64,000 bases of DNA from HGM04593 sp045654885 (GCA_045654885.1 JAZOOF010000058.1:62001-126000), one strand, 5' to 3'. Numbered from the stretch's first letter, positions 1-8,620 are shown. Made by a program: numbers and translations. The notes: generated from the sequence alone by a model not told the origin.

Positions 1-1468
1 AGTCGGAGAAACCGAGTTCCTTGGCCTTGCGGAGTACATCGGCCGGGAGTTCATCGAGTGCGTTGTAGCCTTCGAGCACATGCTTGTAGTCTACAATATT
101 CTTTAGTTTGCCCAGGAACCATGGGTCAATCTTTGTAAGCTCGCTGATGTGCTCTACTGTGTAGCCCTCCTCAAGAGCCGATGCAATAGAGAAGACGCGC
201 ATATCTGTTGGGTTGGCAAGCTCCTCGTCGAGGTTGTCGAAGTGTGTGTGCTCGTTGCCCACGAAACCGTGCATGCCCTGGCCAATCATGCGCAAGCCCT
301 TCTGGATAACCTCCTCGAAGCTGCGGCCAATTGACATGATTTCGCCCACTGACTTCATGCTTGAACCAATCTGACGTGACACGCCGGCGAACTTTGTCAA
401 GTCCCAACGTGGAATCTTACAGATGAGGTAGTCAAGGTCGGGAGCCTTGTAGGCGCTGTTCGGTGTACCCATCTCGCCAATCTCGTCGAGTGTGTAGCCA
501 AGAGCAATCTTTGCTGCCACGAAAGCGAGAGGATAACCTGTTGCCTTTGAAGCAAGAGCCGATGAACGGCTGAGACGTGCGTTAACCTCGATTACGCGGT
601 AGTCGTTTGTCTCGGCGTTGAATGCGTACTGTATGTTACACTCACCAACGATACCCAGGTGACGAATAGCCTTTACTGAGATTTCCTGCATGAACTTGAC
701 CTGCTCGGGTGTGAGTGAGCATGTTGGAGCAACAACGATTGACTCACCGGTGTGGATGCCGAGCGGGTCGAAGTTCTCCATGCTTGCTACTGTGAAGCAG
801 TGGTCATTGGCATCGCGGATTACCTCGAACTCAATCTCCTTCCAACCCTTGAGCGACTCCTCAACGAGAATCTGGTTAGAGAAAGTGAATGCGCTCTCGG
901 CAAGTTCCTTGAAGCTTGCCTCGTCCTTGCAGATACCGCTACCCAAACCACCGAGTGCATAAGCCGAACGAACCATTACAGGGAAACCGATGCGGTGTGC
1001 CGCTGCAAGTGCATCCTCCATAGTCTCGACAGCCTGGCTAACGGGAGTCTTCATTGGAATCTCGTCGAGTTTCTTGACGAAGAGGTCACGGTCCTCGGTG
1101 TACATGATGGCCTCGACCGATGTACCCAGCACCTTTACACCATACTTGTCAAGGATACCCTTCTGATAGAGTTCAGTACCGCAGTTGAGAGCAGTCTGTC
1201 CACCGAAAGCAAGCAGAATACCATCGGGGCGCTCCTTCTTGATAATCTCCTCGACATTGTGGATGTCGACAGGAAGGAAGTATACCTTGTCGGCAATACC
1301 CTCCGATGTCTGGATTGTTGCGACGTTGGGGTTAATCAACACAGACTGTATGCCCTCCTCGCGGAGTGCCTTCAATGCTTGCGAACCCGAGTAGTCGAAC
1401 TCTCCGGCCTGGCCAATGCGCAGCGCGCCCGAACCAAGCAACAACACCTTTTTCAATTTCTCTTTCAT
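1..1468 (-). CDS. carB: Carbamoyl-phosphate synthase large subunit (partial, runs off left edge)
   Basis: Large subunit of carbamoyl-phosphate synthase, which makes carbamoyl phosphate from ammonia, bicarbonate and 2 ATP for pyrimidine and arginine synthesis. The visible N-terminal ~489 residues read MKEKLKKVLLLGSGALRIGQ and continue with the FDYSGSQALKALREEG and LINPNVATIQT segments typical of the pre-ATP-grasp region, then the first ATP-grasp domain. The ATG at 1466-1468 is the only sensible start; about half of the expected ~1,070-residue protein lies beyond position 1. It follows purF by 21 bp on the same strand, so the two are probably co-transcribed. The glutaminase subunit carA is not seen in the window. 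Identification is secure; the unseen C-terminal half cannot be judged. Confidence 0.95.
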   Translation of the reverse strand, partial: MKEKLKKVLLLGSGALRIGQAGEFDYSGSQALKALREEGIQSVLINPNVATIQTSEGIADKVYFLPVDIHNVEEIIKKERPDGILLAFGGQTALNCGTELYQKGILDKYGVKVLGTSVEAIMYTEDRDLFVKKLDEIPMKTPVSQAVETMEDALAAAHRIGFPVMVRSAYALGGLGSGICKDEASFKELAESAFTFSNQILVEESLKGWKEIEFEVIRDANDHCFTVASMENFDPLGIHTGESIVVAPTCSLTPEQVKFMQEISVKAIRHLGIVGECNIQYAFNAETNDYRVIEVNARLSRSSALASKATGYPLAFVAAKIALGYTLDEIGEMGTPNSAYKAPDLDYLICKIPRWDLTKFAGVSRQIGSSMKSVGEIMSIGRSFEEVIQKGLRMIGQGMHGFVGNEHTHFDNLDEELANPTDMRVFSIASALEEGYTVEHISELTKIDPWFLGKLKNIVDYKHVLEGYNALDELPADVLRKAKELGFSD

Positions 1469-1489
1469 AGCTATATTATATTTTACCTA

Positions 1490-3370
1490 TTATTTATATA
1501 AATACTTCTCGTAGTGATAGATGAACGCTTCGTTCACAAGACGGTTGCCGCCGGGTGTTGGATAGATGCCGCTGAAGTACCAGTCGCCCAAATGGTTGGG
1601 GCAGGCATCGTGCAGGCCCTCGAGGCTCTGGAACACAAGCTCCAGCTCGGCATTCAGGTCTACGGGTTTAAGCAAATCGGCAATCTTGCGCGAGAGTTCA
1701 TCGGCAGTAAACTGCTTGTAGATTGCGCGTGTGCAGTTGACCTGCTCGGCATCGGGCTTCTTCAACTCCTCGATACAAGCCCTGTATGTCTCGTCAATGA
1801 GTGAACCCTTACCGCTCTCATAGAGCAGCTCAAGGGCAGCCTTGAAAGCTACAAAGTGGTCAAACTTCTCCATGTCGATACCATAGTAGTCCGGGTAACG
1901 GATTTGTGGGCTCGAAGAGACAACCACAATCTTCTTTGGCTCCAGACGGTCAAGGATATTCAGGATATTCTGCTTCAATGTAGTTCCGCGCACAATACTG
2001 TCGTCAATTACAACCAGGTTGTCGACCTTTGGCCTTACACTGCCGTAGGTGATGTCATATACATAGGATGCAAGGTCGTTACGCTTGTCGGTTGTAGAGA
2101 TGAACGTACGCATCTTGATATCCTTGTTCACGGCCTTCTCCTGGCGCACCTTTTTGGTAACGATGGCATTGAGTTCCTCGGGTGTGAATGTCTTGCCCGA
2201 GTTGATTTCCCTTACCTTCCACTCGTCAAGATACTCCTGCATGCCCTCAACCATGCCGAAGAATGCCATCTCGGCGGTATTGGGAATGAATGAGAAGACA
2301 GTGTTGTCGAGGTCGTAGTTGATTGCCTTGAGAATCTGCTCCTTGAGGTTCGAACCAAGCTTCTTGCGCTCGGTGTAGATATCGCCGTCGTTGCCGCGGC
2401 TGAAGTATATGCGCTCAAAAGAACATGGCAGGAATGCCTTCTGTGGTATAATCTGCTCGGTGCGGATTTCGCCACGCTTGTTTATGACAAGCGCCTCACC
2501 GGGTTTAAGTTCTATCACCTCCTCGGCCTTCAGGTTCATTGCGGTCTGCAATGCGGCACGCTCACTTGCCATGGTGAAGATTTCGTCGTTTGCATACCAA
2601 TAGGCTGTACGCACACCCCAAGGGTCGCGCATTGCAAACATCTCGCCACTACCTGTAACGCCGCAGAACACATAGCCACCGTCGAGCATTGGGGTTGATG
2701 TGCGCAACACGTTTGCCACGTCCATGCGCTCCTCAATAGTATTTGTGATATCCATGCCCTCGAGGCCCTCTTCCTGGCACTCCCTGTAGATGCGCTCCAC
2801 CTCGCGGTCGAGACGGTGTCCCATAAGTTCAAGCATGATATATGTGTCGGCATACACGCGTGGGTGCTGGCCGTGGGATACGAGTTCACGGAACACATCC
2901 TCGACATTTGTTATGTGGAAGTTTCCGCAGAGAGCAAGGTTCTTGGCTCTCCAGTTGTTGCGGCGCAGGAACGGGTGCACATACTGCATACCGGTCTTTC
3001 CTGTAGCCGAGTAGCGCAAGTGTCCCATATAAAGTTCGCCTGCAAAGCCAAAATGGCGATATGCATAGTCGGCATTGTTCTTCATCTCCTTTGGATGCGA
3101 GAGAAGGCTCTTGTTTGCCAAGTCAAAGACCTCAGAGATTGCACCCGAGCCCTCGGCTCTTTCACGGAACATATAATCCTCACCCGGAGAAGCCTTGAGT
3201 TTTACACAAGCTATACCGGCACCCTGCTGGCCACGGTTATACTGTTTGTTCATCAACAGGAACAATTTATTCATACCATAGGCCCATGTACCATATTTCT
3301 CCTGATAGTAGTTCAAGGGTTTGCGCAAGCGAATCATCGCAACACCGCATTCGTGCAATAGAGGTTCCAT
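1490..3370 (-). CDS. purF: Amidophosphoribosyltransferase-type class II glutamine amidotransferase
   Basis: 626 residues. Class II (Ntn) glutaminase domain at the N-terminus, with the presumed nucleophile Cys8 in HECGVAMIRL; the seven residues before it would be removed as a propeptide, as in Bacillus-type PurF. The phosphoribosyltransferase half carries the PRPP loop VVIDDSIVRGTT near residues 450-463. The family reaction is glutamine + PRPP to 5-phosphoribosylamine, the first step of purine synthesis. The protein is longer than E. coli PurF (~505 residues) with extra sequence in both domains, so a PurF paralogue is possible; the PRPP loop nevertheless looks intact. It lies 21 bp upstream of carB. 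A leader with promoter, short ORF and intrinsic terminator sits directly upstream (3,400-3,571). ATG at 3368-3370 is chosen because it closely precedes the catalytic Cys. Confidence 0.88.
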   Translation of the reverse strand: MEPLLHECGVAMIRLRKPLNYYQEKYGTWAYGMNKLFLLMNKQYNRGQQGAGIACVKLKASPGEDYMFRERAEGSGAISEVFDLANKSLLSHPKEMKNNADYAYRHFGFAGELYMGHLRYSATGKTGMQYVHPFLRRNNWRAKNLALCGNFHITNVEDVFRELVSHGQHPRVYADTYIMLELMGHRLDREVERIYRECQEEGLEGMDITNTIEERMDVANVLRTSTPMLDGGYVFCGVTGSGEMFAMRDPWGVRTAYWYANDEIFTMASERAALQTAMNLKAEEVIELKPGEALVINKRGEIRTEQIIPQKAFLPCSFERIYFSRGNDGDIYTERKKLGSNLKEQILKAINYDLDNTVFSFIPNTAEMAFFGMVEGMQEYLDEWKVREINSGKTFTPEELNAIVTKKVRQEKAVNKDIKMRTFISTTDKRNDLASYVYDITYGSVRPKVDNLVVIDDSIVRGTTLKQNILNILDRLEPKKIVVVSSSPQIRYPDYYGIDMEKFDHFVAFKAALELLYESGKGSLIDETYRACIEELKKPDAEQVNCTRAIYKQFTADELSRKIADLLKPVDLNAELELVFQSLEGLHDACPNHLGDWYFSGIYPTPGGNRLVNEAFIYHYEKYLYK

Positions 3371-3399
3371 AAATCTTTTAAATAATTTTCGCTAAAATA

Positions 3400-3422
3400 C
3401 AAAAAAAGTCGTTTCAAACGAC
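3400..3422 (-). terminator. Intrinsic terminator 30 nt before purF
   Basis: On the minus strand GTCGTTT/AAACGAC (3408-3414 with 3416-3422) forms a stem followed by about seven T. It ends the short transcript starting near 3,557, or acts as an attenuator for purF, or closes the LytTR operon read-through. The plus strand has no T-run after the stem, so it acts leftward. Confidence 0.7.
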
Positions 3423-3438
3423 ACGACTATAATAAAAT

Positions 3439-3543
3439 TTACATAAAATTGATATCAATACCCAAACAAACAGGGGCAAAAACGGTAACGGGACTCTTTT
3501 TACATCCCGCAACAACAATATTTTTGATTGCACCGTGTTTCAT
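3439..3543 (-). CDS. Putative 34-residue small protein or leader peptide
   Basis: A 34-codon ORF (ATG at 3543-3541, TAA at 3441-3439) beginning MKHGAIKNIVVAGCKKSP and ending GIDINFM. It starts 14-20 nt after the expected start point of the TATCTTCG promoter at 3564-3571, and its stop is followed 17 nt later by an intrinsic terminator, so promoter, ORF and terminator form a compact unit between the LytTR gene and purF. It contains two Cys and has a hydrophobic centre. No family is recognised. It may be a leader peptide, an independent small protein, or a chance ORF inside an untranslated leader. Confidence 0.35.
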   Translation of the reverse strand: MKHGAIKNIVVAGCKKSPVTVFAPVCLGIDINFM

Positions 3544-3563
3544 AGCCTGCTGTTTTTACAGCG

Positions 3564-3571
3564 CGAAGATA
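3564..3571 (-). promoter_or_regulatory. Bacteroidota -7 promoter element before the purF leader
   Basis: The minus strand reads TATCTTCG followed by CGC, matching the -7 element seen before lon, clpC and other genes here. A small hairpin GCTGT-AAAA-ACAGC follows at the expected 5' end of the RNA. Confidence 0.55.
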
Positions 3572-3648
3572 CAAAAAAATTATCAACACACGTACAAGAG
3601 AAAGGGAAAAACAAACAATAAATATCAAAAAAATATACCGACTACATT

Positions 3649-4368
3649 TTATTTATCCACTAACATCATATTCAAATACTCACGAAATGCATCTTTATAT
3701 ATATCACCAATAGGAAAACTCGCGCCGGATTTTGTAATTATTCGATTTCGTTCTACCTCACGTATCATCCTGCTATTGACTATATATGAACGATGAATGC
3801 GGATAAAATAGTTTGGTAAACACTCTTCTATCTTTTTAATAGACAAAAGAGTGATAATAGGCTTTGTTTCTCCATTTATCCACACCTTAAGATATTCACT
3901 CATTCCTTCAATATATTGTATTTGAGAAATATCAACTCTGATAACACGACGGTCGGACTTTAAAAAAATCATATCCTGGAACTGGTCGTGTTGCGGAAAT
4001 GAAGCGTACATTCTGTCCTTTAATTTTATTGCAGCTTTTTGAAATTCATGCAGACCAAATGGTTTTAACAAATAATCGACAGCATTGACACGGAAGCCTT
4101 CAATGGCATATTCGGAGTAAGCCGTAGTAAAAACGACAAAAGGAGGATTTACAAACGATTTCACAAAATCCACCCCATTAAGGTCGGGCATATTTATATC
4201 ACAAAAAACAGCATCTACGGTTTTATCATCCATTAACTCCAAAGCCTCCACAGCGCTGCTACACGCAGCAATAAGTTCCAAGAATGGAACTCTGTTTACA
4301 TAATCAACAAGTTGTCTAAGAGCCAATGGCTCATCATCAATTACAACACAACGTATTTTCATCATCAT
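3649..4368 (-). CDS. LytTR-family response regulator
   Basis: 239 residues. N-terminal receiver domain with acidic residues D11-D12, phosphoacceptor D57 in FCDINMPDLNG, and Lys in the LLKPFG motif; C-terminal LytTR DNA-binding domain (about 135-235) with the YIEGMSEYLKVW and FIRIHRSYIVN signatures. Its start overlaps the stop of the upstream sensor kinase by 4 bp (ATGA), so the two are translationally coupled. It is the last gene of a four-gene operon that also encodes two exported surface proteins, which are candidate products of its own control. Three consecutive ATG codons leave the exact start ambiguous by two residues. Confidence 0.9.
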   Translation of the reverse strand: MMMKIRCVVIDDEPLALRQLVDYVNRVPFLELIAACSSAVEALELMDDKTVDAVFCDINMPDLNGVDFVKSFVNPPFVVFTTAYSEYAIEGFRVNAVDYLLKPFGLHEFQKAAIKLKDRMYASFPQHDQFQDMIFLKSDRRVIRVDISQIQYIEGMSEYLKVWINGETKPIITLLSIKKIEECLPNYFIRIHRSYIVNSRMIREVERNRIITKSGASFPIGDIYKDAFREYLNMMLVDK

Positions 4369-5474
4369 TTTAGCGGAACAATAAGTTTAACACTATAAAT
4401 ATCTGCATTATCAGTAACGAAGAGATTGTACTTACTACCATACAGCAAGTCCAAGCGTTTACGAACATTCACAAGCCCTATACCGGTTTTCTCTTCATTC
4501 AATGTATCAACTTTTGAATTACTACAAATGAATTGCAATCTCCTTTCGCATATAATAATTTTTACACAGATAAATGAGTTATGCCGATAGCTTACACCAT
4601 GTTTAAAAGCATTTTCAATGAATGTAATCAAAATCATCGGAGGTATCCGATAATTCGGAACATTTTCAGGAATTTCAGCATCTACACGAACAGCATCCGT
4701 GTAACGTAACTGCATAAGCGTTATATAATGCCTGATAAATTCCAATTCGTGAGAAAGAGGAACATCTTGTTTATTCTCTTCATATAGCACGAAGCGCATC
4801 ATCTTTGCAAGTTCACGAATTGCTTTTTGGGCCTGTTCGGGGGCAACATCAACAAGAGAATGAATATTATTTAAAGTATTCATGAAAAAATGTGGATTTA
4901 TTTGACATCGCAAATACTCCAACTGATGTTCAAGATTCTGTTTCTCCAATTCAGACAATCTTGCACGAATATTACGCCCACGAAAATACCCTTTGATACC
5001 GAAATTCGCACCAAACATAAAAACAAGCATAATTACAGACATCAGATTGCGAGTATCCACAAGATGCGGTGGTGGAAACGGTGGGTGCCTTTGGGGTATC
5101 TCGGGCGGAGCACCTGAAGACGACAATGCACGTCGTTCCATTGACGGCCTTTTTCCAGCCCCTTTTGGTTTATGATTATATTGACAAACTGCAAAGGCTG
5201 TTGTAAGAATAATTACAGCCGAAAAGTATAATACTATTCTGCGTTTATGATACACCAATGGCACCAACAGGAAATTATGCAAGACAAACAGCAGAAAATA
5301 CACTGCAAGCAGCCGCCAAACAATAAAAACCTCTCCCCAATCAAAACTAAGACATGAATTGTATGTCGCTCGCACATGTGCAGTAAGAATTGGAACCAGA
5401 AACAACATACCCCACACCGTCAAGTATATCAAATACTCATGCCGACACGATTTCATGTAAAAAAAAGACTTCAT
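4365..5474 (-). CDS. LytS/YehU-type membrane sensor histidine kinase
   Basis: 369 residues. The N-terminal half has about four hydrophobic membrane segments (roughly 15-35, 48-68, 80-98, 150-167), with a proline-rich linker near 105-145 (GAPPEIPQRHPPFPPPH). A short coiled stretch (LSELEKQNLEHQLEYLRCQ) leads to the His_kinase domain: phosphoacceptor His in INPHFFMNTLNN, N-box ENAFKHG, and G-box GIGLVNVRKRL. It should autophosphorylate and pass phosphate to the LytTR regulator encoded next (4-bp overlap). No extracytoplasmic ligand domain is present, so the signal is sensed in or near the membrane, perhaps through the co-encoded exported proteins. ATG at 5472-5474, 32 bp after the beta-helix gene. 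Confidence 0.9.
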   Translation of the reverse strand: MKSFFYMKSCRHEYLIYLTVWGMLFLVPILTAHVRATYNSCLSFDWGEVFIVWRLLAVYFLLFVLHNFLLVPLVYHKRRIVLYFSAVIILTTAFAVCQYNHKPKGAGKRPSMERRALSSSGAPPEIPQRHPPFPPPHLVDTRNLMSVIMLVFMFGANFGIKGYFRGRNIRARLSELEKQNLEHQLEYLRCQINPHFFMNTLNNIHSLVDVAPEQAQKAIRELAKMMRFVLYEENKQDVPLSHELEFIRHYITLMQLRYTDAVRVDAEIPENVPNYRIPPMILITFIENAFKHGVSYRHNSFICVKIIICERRLQFICSNSKVDTLNEEKTGIGLVNVRKRLDLLYGSKYNLFVTDNADIYSVKLIVPLK

Positions 5475-5506
5475 CTACCGTAAAAATACAAGAAACAACA
5501 AATTCA

Positions 5507-7447
5507 TCAATGCCACCCGGGTCTGCCTCCGCCTCCACCGGTTCCACCGCTGTATGACGAAAGTGTAACAGAAGAACCACCGCTGATAACAGCCTCCACA
5601 AATCCATTCCCATTAAATATTTCTGTTCCGCCATTTACCGTAATGCCAGACTTGAGCGTGGGTTGCGAAGTTCCCGAAACGACAAGTGTGCTGCCACCAC
5701 TTGCCGGTGTACAGAAAGCAATTGTCTCGTTACCAACCGTCATGGCGTACCATGTATTCCTGCTCCAGGAAGAGGTTTGATAGCAGGTTTGGGTGAGACT
5801 GGAGCCACTCTCTAAACCGCCTATGGCAATAATGGTACCACCTGTTACATATAGTTTTTTCTGTTCTTCACTGTTGGCATCAATAGCCACCTCGGGCTGT
5901 GAAGAGCCGATAGCATACACCACACCACCCTTTATGTAACAATTGCCATTGGAGTCGATTCCGTCGTTGCCGGTAGAACGCGCATACACTATTCCACCAC
6001 TGATACTTATGTATCCGGTTCCCCCGGTTGAGGTTTCATAAGAAGCATTTATGGCATCATCAGTTGCATCGACCGTAAGTTGTCCGCCGGTAATTTCGAT
6101 TGAATGTTTACTTTCAACACCCTCACCGCCGGCACCGGCAGTAGCAACGCTCACCACAGCGCTGTCACTTATGAGAATTGCACCATCAACTTTGATGCCT
6201 TTTGGAGAAGACTTATAATCACTGTCGTAACGGTCGAGTTGTTGCGAGGACGTAATCGTTGACACCACTCCGCTTGAAGATGCAACCACAGCATTACCCG
6301 ATGTGCTCACCATAACCACCCCACTTACAGCCGTAAAGATACCGTTTCCGCTAACACCCTTGCCGCCGGCACCACTGCTTGCCAAGTTTAGTGCACCGCC
6401 ACTGATATACATATCGCCATCTGCATCCATGCAAGACGCAGCCTTTGTCTTCATATCCTCACTATCCCACACACCGCCACCTGATGTGGTAACAGCAATA
6501 TCCCCACCATAGACTTTTATTGTACCTTCACTTTTGATACCTTTTGCAGCATCGGCTGTAACAGAGATGTCAATGGCACCACCTTGCAAATAAATATTGC
6601 CGCTGTCTTCATCTTCGTGGTCAGTCGTTTCACCGGTAGAAGAATCACCGTCAAGGTCGCATTGGATACCATCATCACCCACACCGCTTATTTTAAGGGA
6701 GCCACTTTCCATGAGAAAGTACTCGTTACACGAGATACCGTCACCAACCGCTTTGGTTATGTTTAACGTAAGGTTTTTCACGGAGATATAGTCACCGCTC
6801 TTTATTGCATGTTTGGTATTACCCGCCACATTAAGGACACCATTTCCCTGAATCTGCAGTTGTCCTTTACTATATACGCAACCTTTCTGTGAGCCACCTG
6901 AACCATCAGTCAATGAGTTGACAGTACCCTTCTTGACACTCAACTGAATGCGTTTACCGTTTGCGATTTCAAGTGCTGCACCAACGGGATTGGTCAACTC
7001 AAGACCTGCAAGTTTCACTGTACTTTTATATGCCCCCGAAAGGAAAAAACCGCCATCGGTAGTTGTTCCGCTCAGTGTATATGTAATTTCATCTCCGTCA
7101 ACAGCATCTGTGTTGGATTGGGTTATGTTTACATGTGCGCCGTTCACCGCAACATCAACAAACCGGGCCACGTTGCCGGGCACTTCAACCATAGCAGCTC
7201 CGTCATTATAACTTATGACAACATTGTTATCTTGAACAGAGACCTCATTAACGTTCATTGCATCTACATCGGCCAAAGCAATACTCTTACCCATAATCAC
7301 AAGTGTGTTGCCGCCTACAAATTCCATATCACCTGTGCGCGAAGCCGGAAATCGGTAAACGACATTGCCAACTTGTACATTAAACGTTTGGCCAACTGCT
7401 GTAACAGCTAACAAAAAGGCCATAAAACAAATACAAATCTTTTTCAT
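5507..7447 (-). CDS. Exported Cthe_2159-like beta-helix (carbohydrate-binding domain) protein
   Basis: 646 residues. Signal peptide at residues 1-19 (MKKICICFMAFLLAVTAVG, cut before QTF). From about residue 110 it is built of many short repeats of the type GDGI, GNGVL, GGAI..S.., GDDGI, IKVYGG and KGIK, the pattern of a right-handed parallel beta-helix as in the Cthe_2159 carbohydrate-binding family. Asp-rich repeats (DDGIQCDLDGDSS, DATDDAINASYE, NDGIDSNGN) suggest calcium sites. The C-terminus is a glycine-rich tail ending GRPGWH instead of a standard sorting domain. It probably sits on the cell surface and binds polysaccharide; enzymatic activity is not evident. Its start overlaps the upstream small gene by 4 bp and it precedes the sensor kinase. 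Confidence 0.75.
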   Translation of the reverse strand: MKKICICFMAFLLAVTAVGQTFNVQVGNVVYRFPASRTGDMEFVGGNTLVIMGKSIALADVDAMNVNEVSVQDNNVVISYNDGAAMVEVPGNVARFVDVAVNGAHVNITQSNTDAVDGDEITYTLSGTTTDGGFFLSGAYKSTVKLAGLELTNPVGAALEIANGKRIQLSVKKGTVNSLTDGSGGSQKGCVYSKGQLQIQGNGVLNVAGNTKHAIKSGDYISVKNLTLNITKAVGDGISCNEYFLMESGSLKISGVGDDGIQCDLDGDSSTGETTDHEDEDSGNIYLQGGAIDISVTADAAKGIKSEGTIKVYGGDIAVTTSGGGVWDSEDMKTKAASCMDADGDMYISGGALNLASSGAGGKGVSGNGIFTAVSGVVMVSTSGNAVVASSSGVVSTITSSQQLDRYDSDYKSSPKGIKVDGAILISDSAVVSVATAGAGGEGVESKHSIEITGGQLTVDATDDAINASYETSTGGTGYISISGGIVYARSTGNDGIDSNGNCYIKGGVVYAIGSSQPEVAIDANSEEQKKLYVTGGTIIAIGGLESGSSLTQTCYQTSSWSRNTWYAMTVGNETIAFCTPASGGSTLVVSGTSQPTLKSGITVNGGTEIFNGNGFVEAVISGGSSVTLSSYSGGTGGGGGRPGWH

Positions 7448-7824
7448 CTTACAACTATTTTATTAAGCCCGTCCTTCGTTTTCACAATATACACCCCTCT
7501 GGCGAGTTTCTTTTTACAAACTTTTATCCCTTTTAAATTATAGATTTCCACAGCGTCGTCAAACACAGCATCCGCTACAGCATCAACATTGGTCGTTGTC
7601 GTTTCGTCAACTGCGGAAAAATACATTTTAGTCAGATTGGAAACAACAAATTCGTATTCTCCTACCGTCAGGACATTTCCTTTGACAGTTAGAGAAAGCG
7701 ATGATACCTGCACAGAAAATTTTGCACCATCCGTCGTTTCAAAAGTTAGATACGAATAGGTGTTTTCGGCATATGCAGTAAACAGTCCTACAAAAAACAA
7801 ACACAAAAAAGTAAATTTTCTCAT
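7444..7824 (-). CDS. Small exported protein with C-terminal sorting-like domain
   Basis: 126 residues from the ATG at 7822-7824. The start is chosen because it begins a clear signal peptide (MRKFTFLCLFFVGLFTAYA) and lies ~25 nt after a promoter-like motif; an in-frame upstream ATG would place the start inside the upp terminator. The mature part is a short beta-rich domain (YLTFETTDGAKFSVQVSSLSL), then a Thr/Asp linker, then IYNLKGIKVCKKKLARGVYIV..KIVVR, which resembles the C-terminal sorting or anchoring domain common in Bacteroidales exported proteins. First gene of the operon with the beta-helix protein and LytS/LytTR. The function is unknown; it could be a partner or shortened relative of the beta-helix protein, whose N-terminus has a comparable FNVQVGNVVYRF beginning. 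Confidence 0.7.
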   Translation of the reverse strand: MRKFTFLCLFFVGLFTAYAENTYSYLTFETTDGAKFSVQVSSLSLTVKGNVLTVGEYEFVVSNLTKMYFSAVDETTTTNVDAVADAVFDDAVEIYNLKGIKVCKKKLARGVYIVKTKDGLNKIVVR

Positions 7825-7848
7825 GACATTTCTTTGTTTATTTACACG

Positions 7849-7880
7849 CAAATAAAAAGTAAAAGAAGAAAATAGCCAAA
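7849..7880 (-). promoter_or_regulatory. Probable promoter of the LytS/LytTR surface-protein operon
   Basis: The minus strand has TTTG (7877-7880), 20 nt, then TTTATTTG (7849-7856), one mismatch from the Bacteroidota TAnnTTTG -7 element with correct -33 spacing. Transcription would begin ~15 nt before the ATG at 7824. Confidence 0.5.
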
Positions 7881-7920
7881 TAAAATCAACAAACCGACAC
7901 AATAATTCTATTAAAACAAT

Positions 7921-7952
7921 GAAGCGGAATGTCTGTTTGTCCATTCCGCTTC
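7921..7952 (-). terminator. Terminator after upp
   Basis: Inverted repeat GAAGCGGAATG / CATTCCGCTTC (7921-7931 with 7942-7952), 9 nt after the upp stop codon; on the minus strand it is followed by ATTGTTTTAAT. Confidence 0.7.
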
Positions 7953-7960
7953 ATATATCT

Positions 7961-8599
7961 TTACTTTGTACCGAAGATTCTGTCACCGGCATCGCCCAAA
8001 CCCGGCAGAATGTAGTTCTTGTCGTTAAGACCTTCATCGACGGCCGCCACGTAAATATCCACATCGGGGTATTTCTCCTCAACAGCCTTTACACCTTGAG
8101 GTGATGCTACCAGACACATGAGTCTGATGCGGTCAAAGCCATCGGCTTTCAAACGGGCAATGGCATCACAGGCACTGCCACCGGTTGCAAGCATAGGGTC
8201 GGTCAATATCACCGCACGGTCCTTGTTTGCAGGCATCTTATAGTAATAGAAGACTGGCTGACAGGTCTCTTCGTCACGATAAAGACCTATGTGACCGACA
8301 CGTGCCGACGGTATGAGTTTCATAAGTCCATCGACCATGCCAAGACCGGCGCGGAGAATGGGAACAATAACAACTTTCTTGCCCGCAATCTTGGGTGCAT
8401 CCATTTTCATCAAAGGAGTCTCAATCTCCTCGTATGTCAACGGCATGTCGCGGGTAACCTCATAACCCATAAACATGGAAATCTCTTGGAGCAACTCCCT
8501 GAACTTCATTGTAGAAGTCTCTTTATTTCGCATGATGCTCAACTTGTGCTGCACCAGCGGATGGTCTATTACGTGTAAAGCTATAGTAATTGTTTTAAT
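7961..8599 (-). CDS. upp: Uracil phosphoribosyltransferase, start codon unusual
   Basis: Pyrimidine salvage enzyme: uracil + PRPP to UMP. Family motifs are clear: VPILRAGLGMVDG, HIGLYRDEET, the PRPP-binding loop ILTDPMLATGGSA, and the C-terminal GLGDAGDRIFGTK. The first conventional start in frame is GTG at 8552-8554 (197 residues), but the conserved family N-terminus IDHPLVQHKL is encoded partly upstream of it (8,552-8,569), where the frame stays open to a TAA at 8600-8602 and contains no ATG, GTG or TTG. The true start is therefore probably ATT (8597-8599) or ATA (8582-8584); the longest version is given here. It follows the M20 peptidase by ~20-35 bp and may be co-transcribed. Confidence 0.88.
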   Translation of the reverse strand: MKTITIALHVIDHPLVQHKLSIMRNKETSTMKFRELLQEISMFMGYEVTRDMPLTYEEIETPLMKMDAPKIAGKKVVIVPILRAGLGMVDGLMKLIPSARVGHIGLYRDEETCQPVFYYYKMPANKDRAVILTDPMLATGGSACDAIARLKADGFDRIRLMCLVASPQGVKAVEEKYPDVDIYVAAVDEGLNDKNYILPGLGDAGDRIFGTK

Positions 8600-8620
8600 T
8601 TATATTACGCCTTTGTTTAA

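Noticed and set aside
3439..3571. Known riboswitch (purine, TPP, cobalamin) before purF
   Set aside because: None of the conserved sequence boxes of these classes is present.
5900..7400. Repeated GDDGI / GNGV peptide units as tandem DNA repeats
   Set aside because: They are diverged protein beta-helix turns, not nucleotide repeats.
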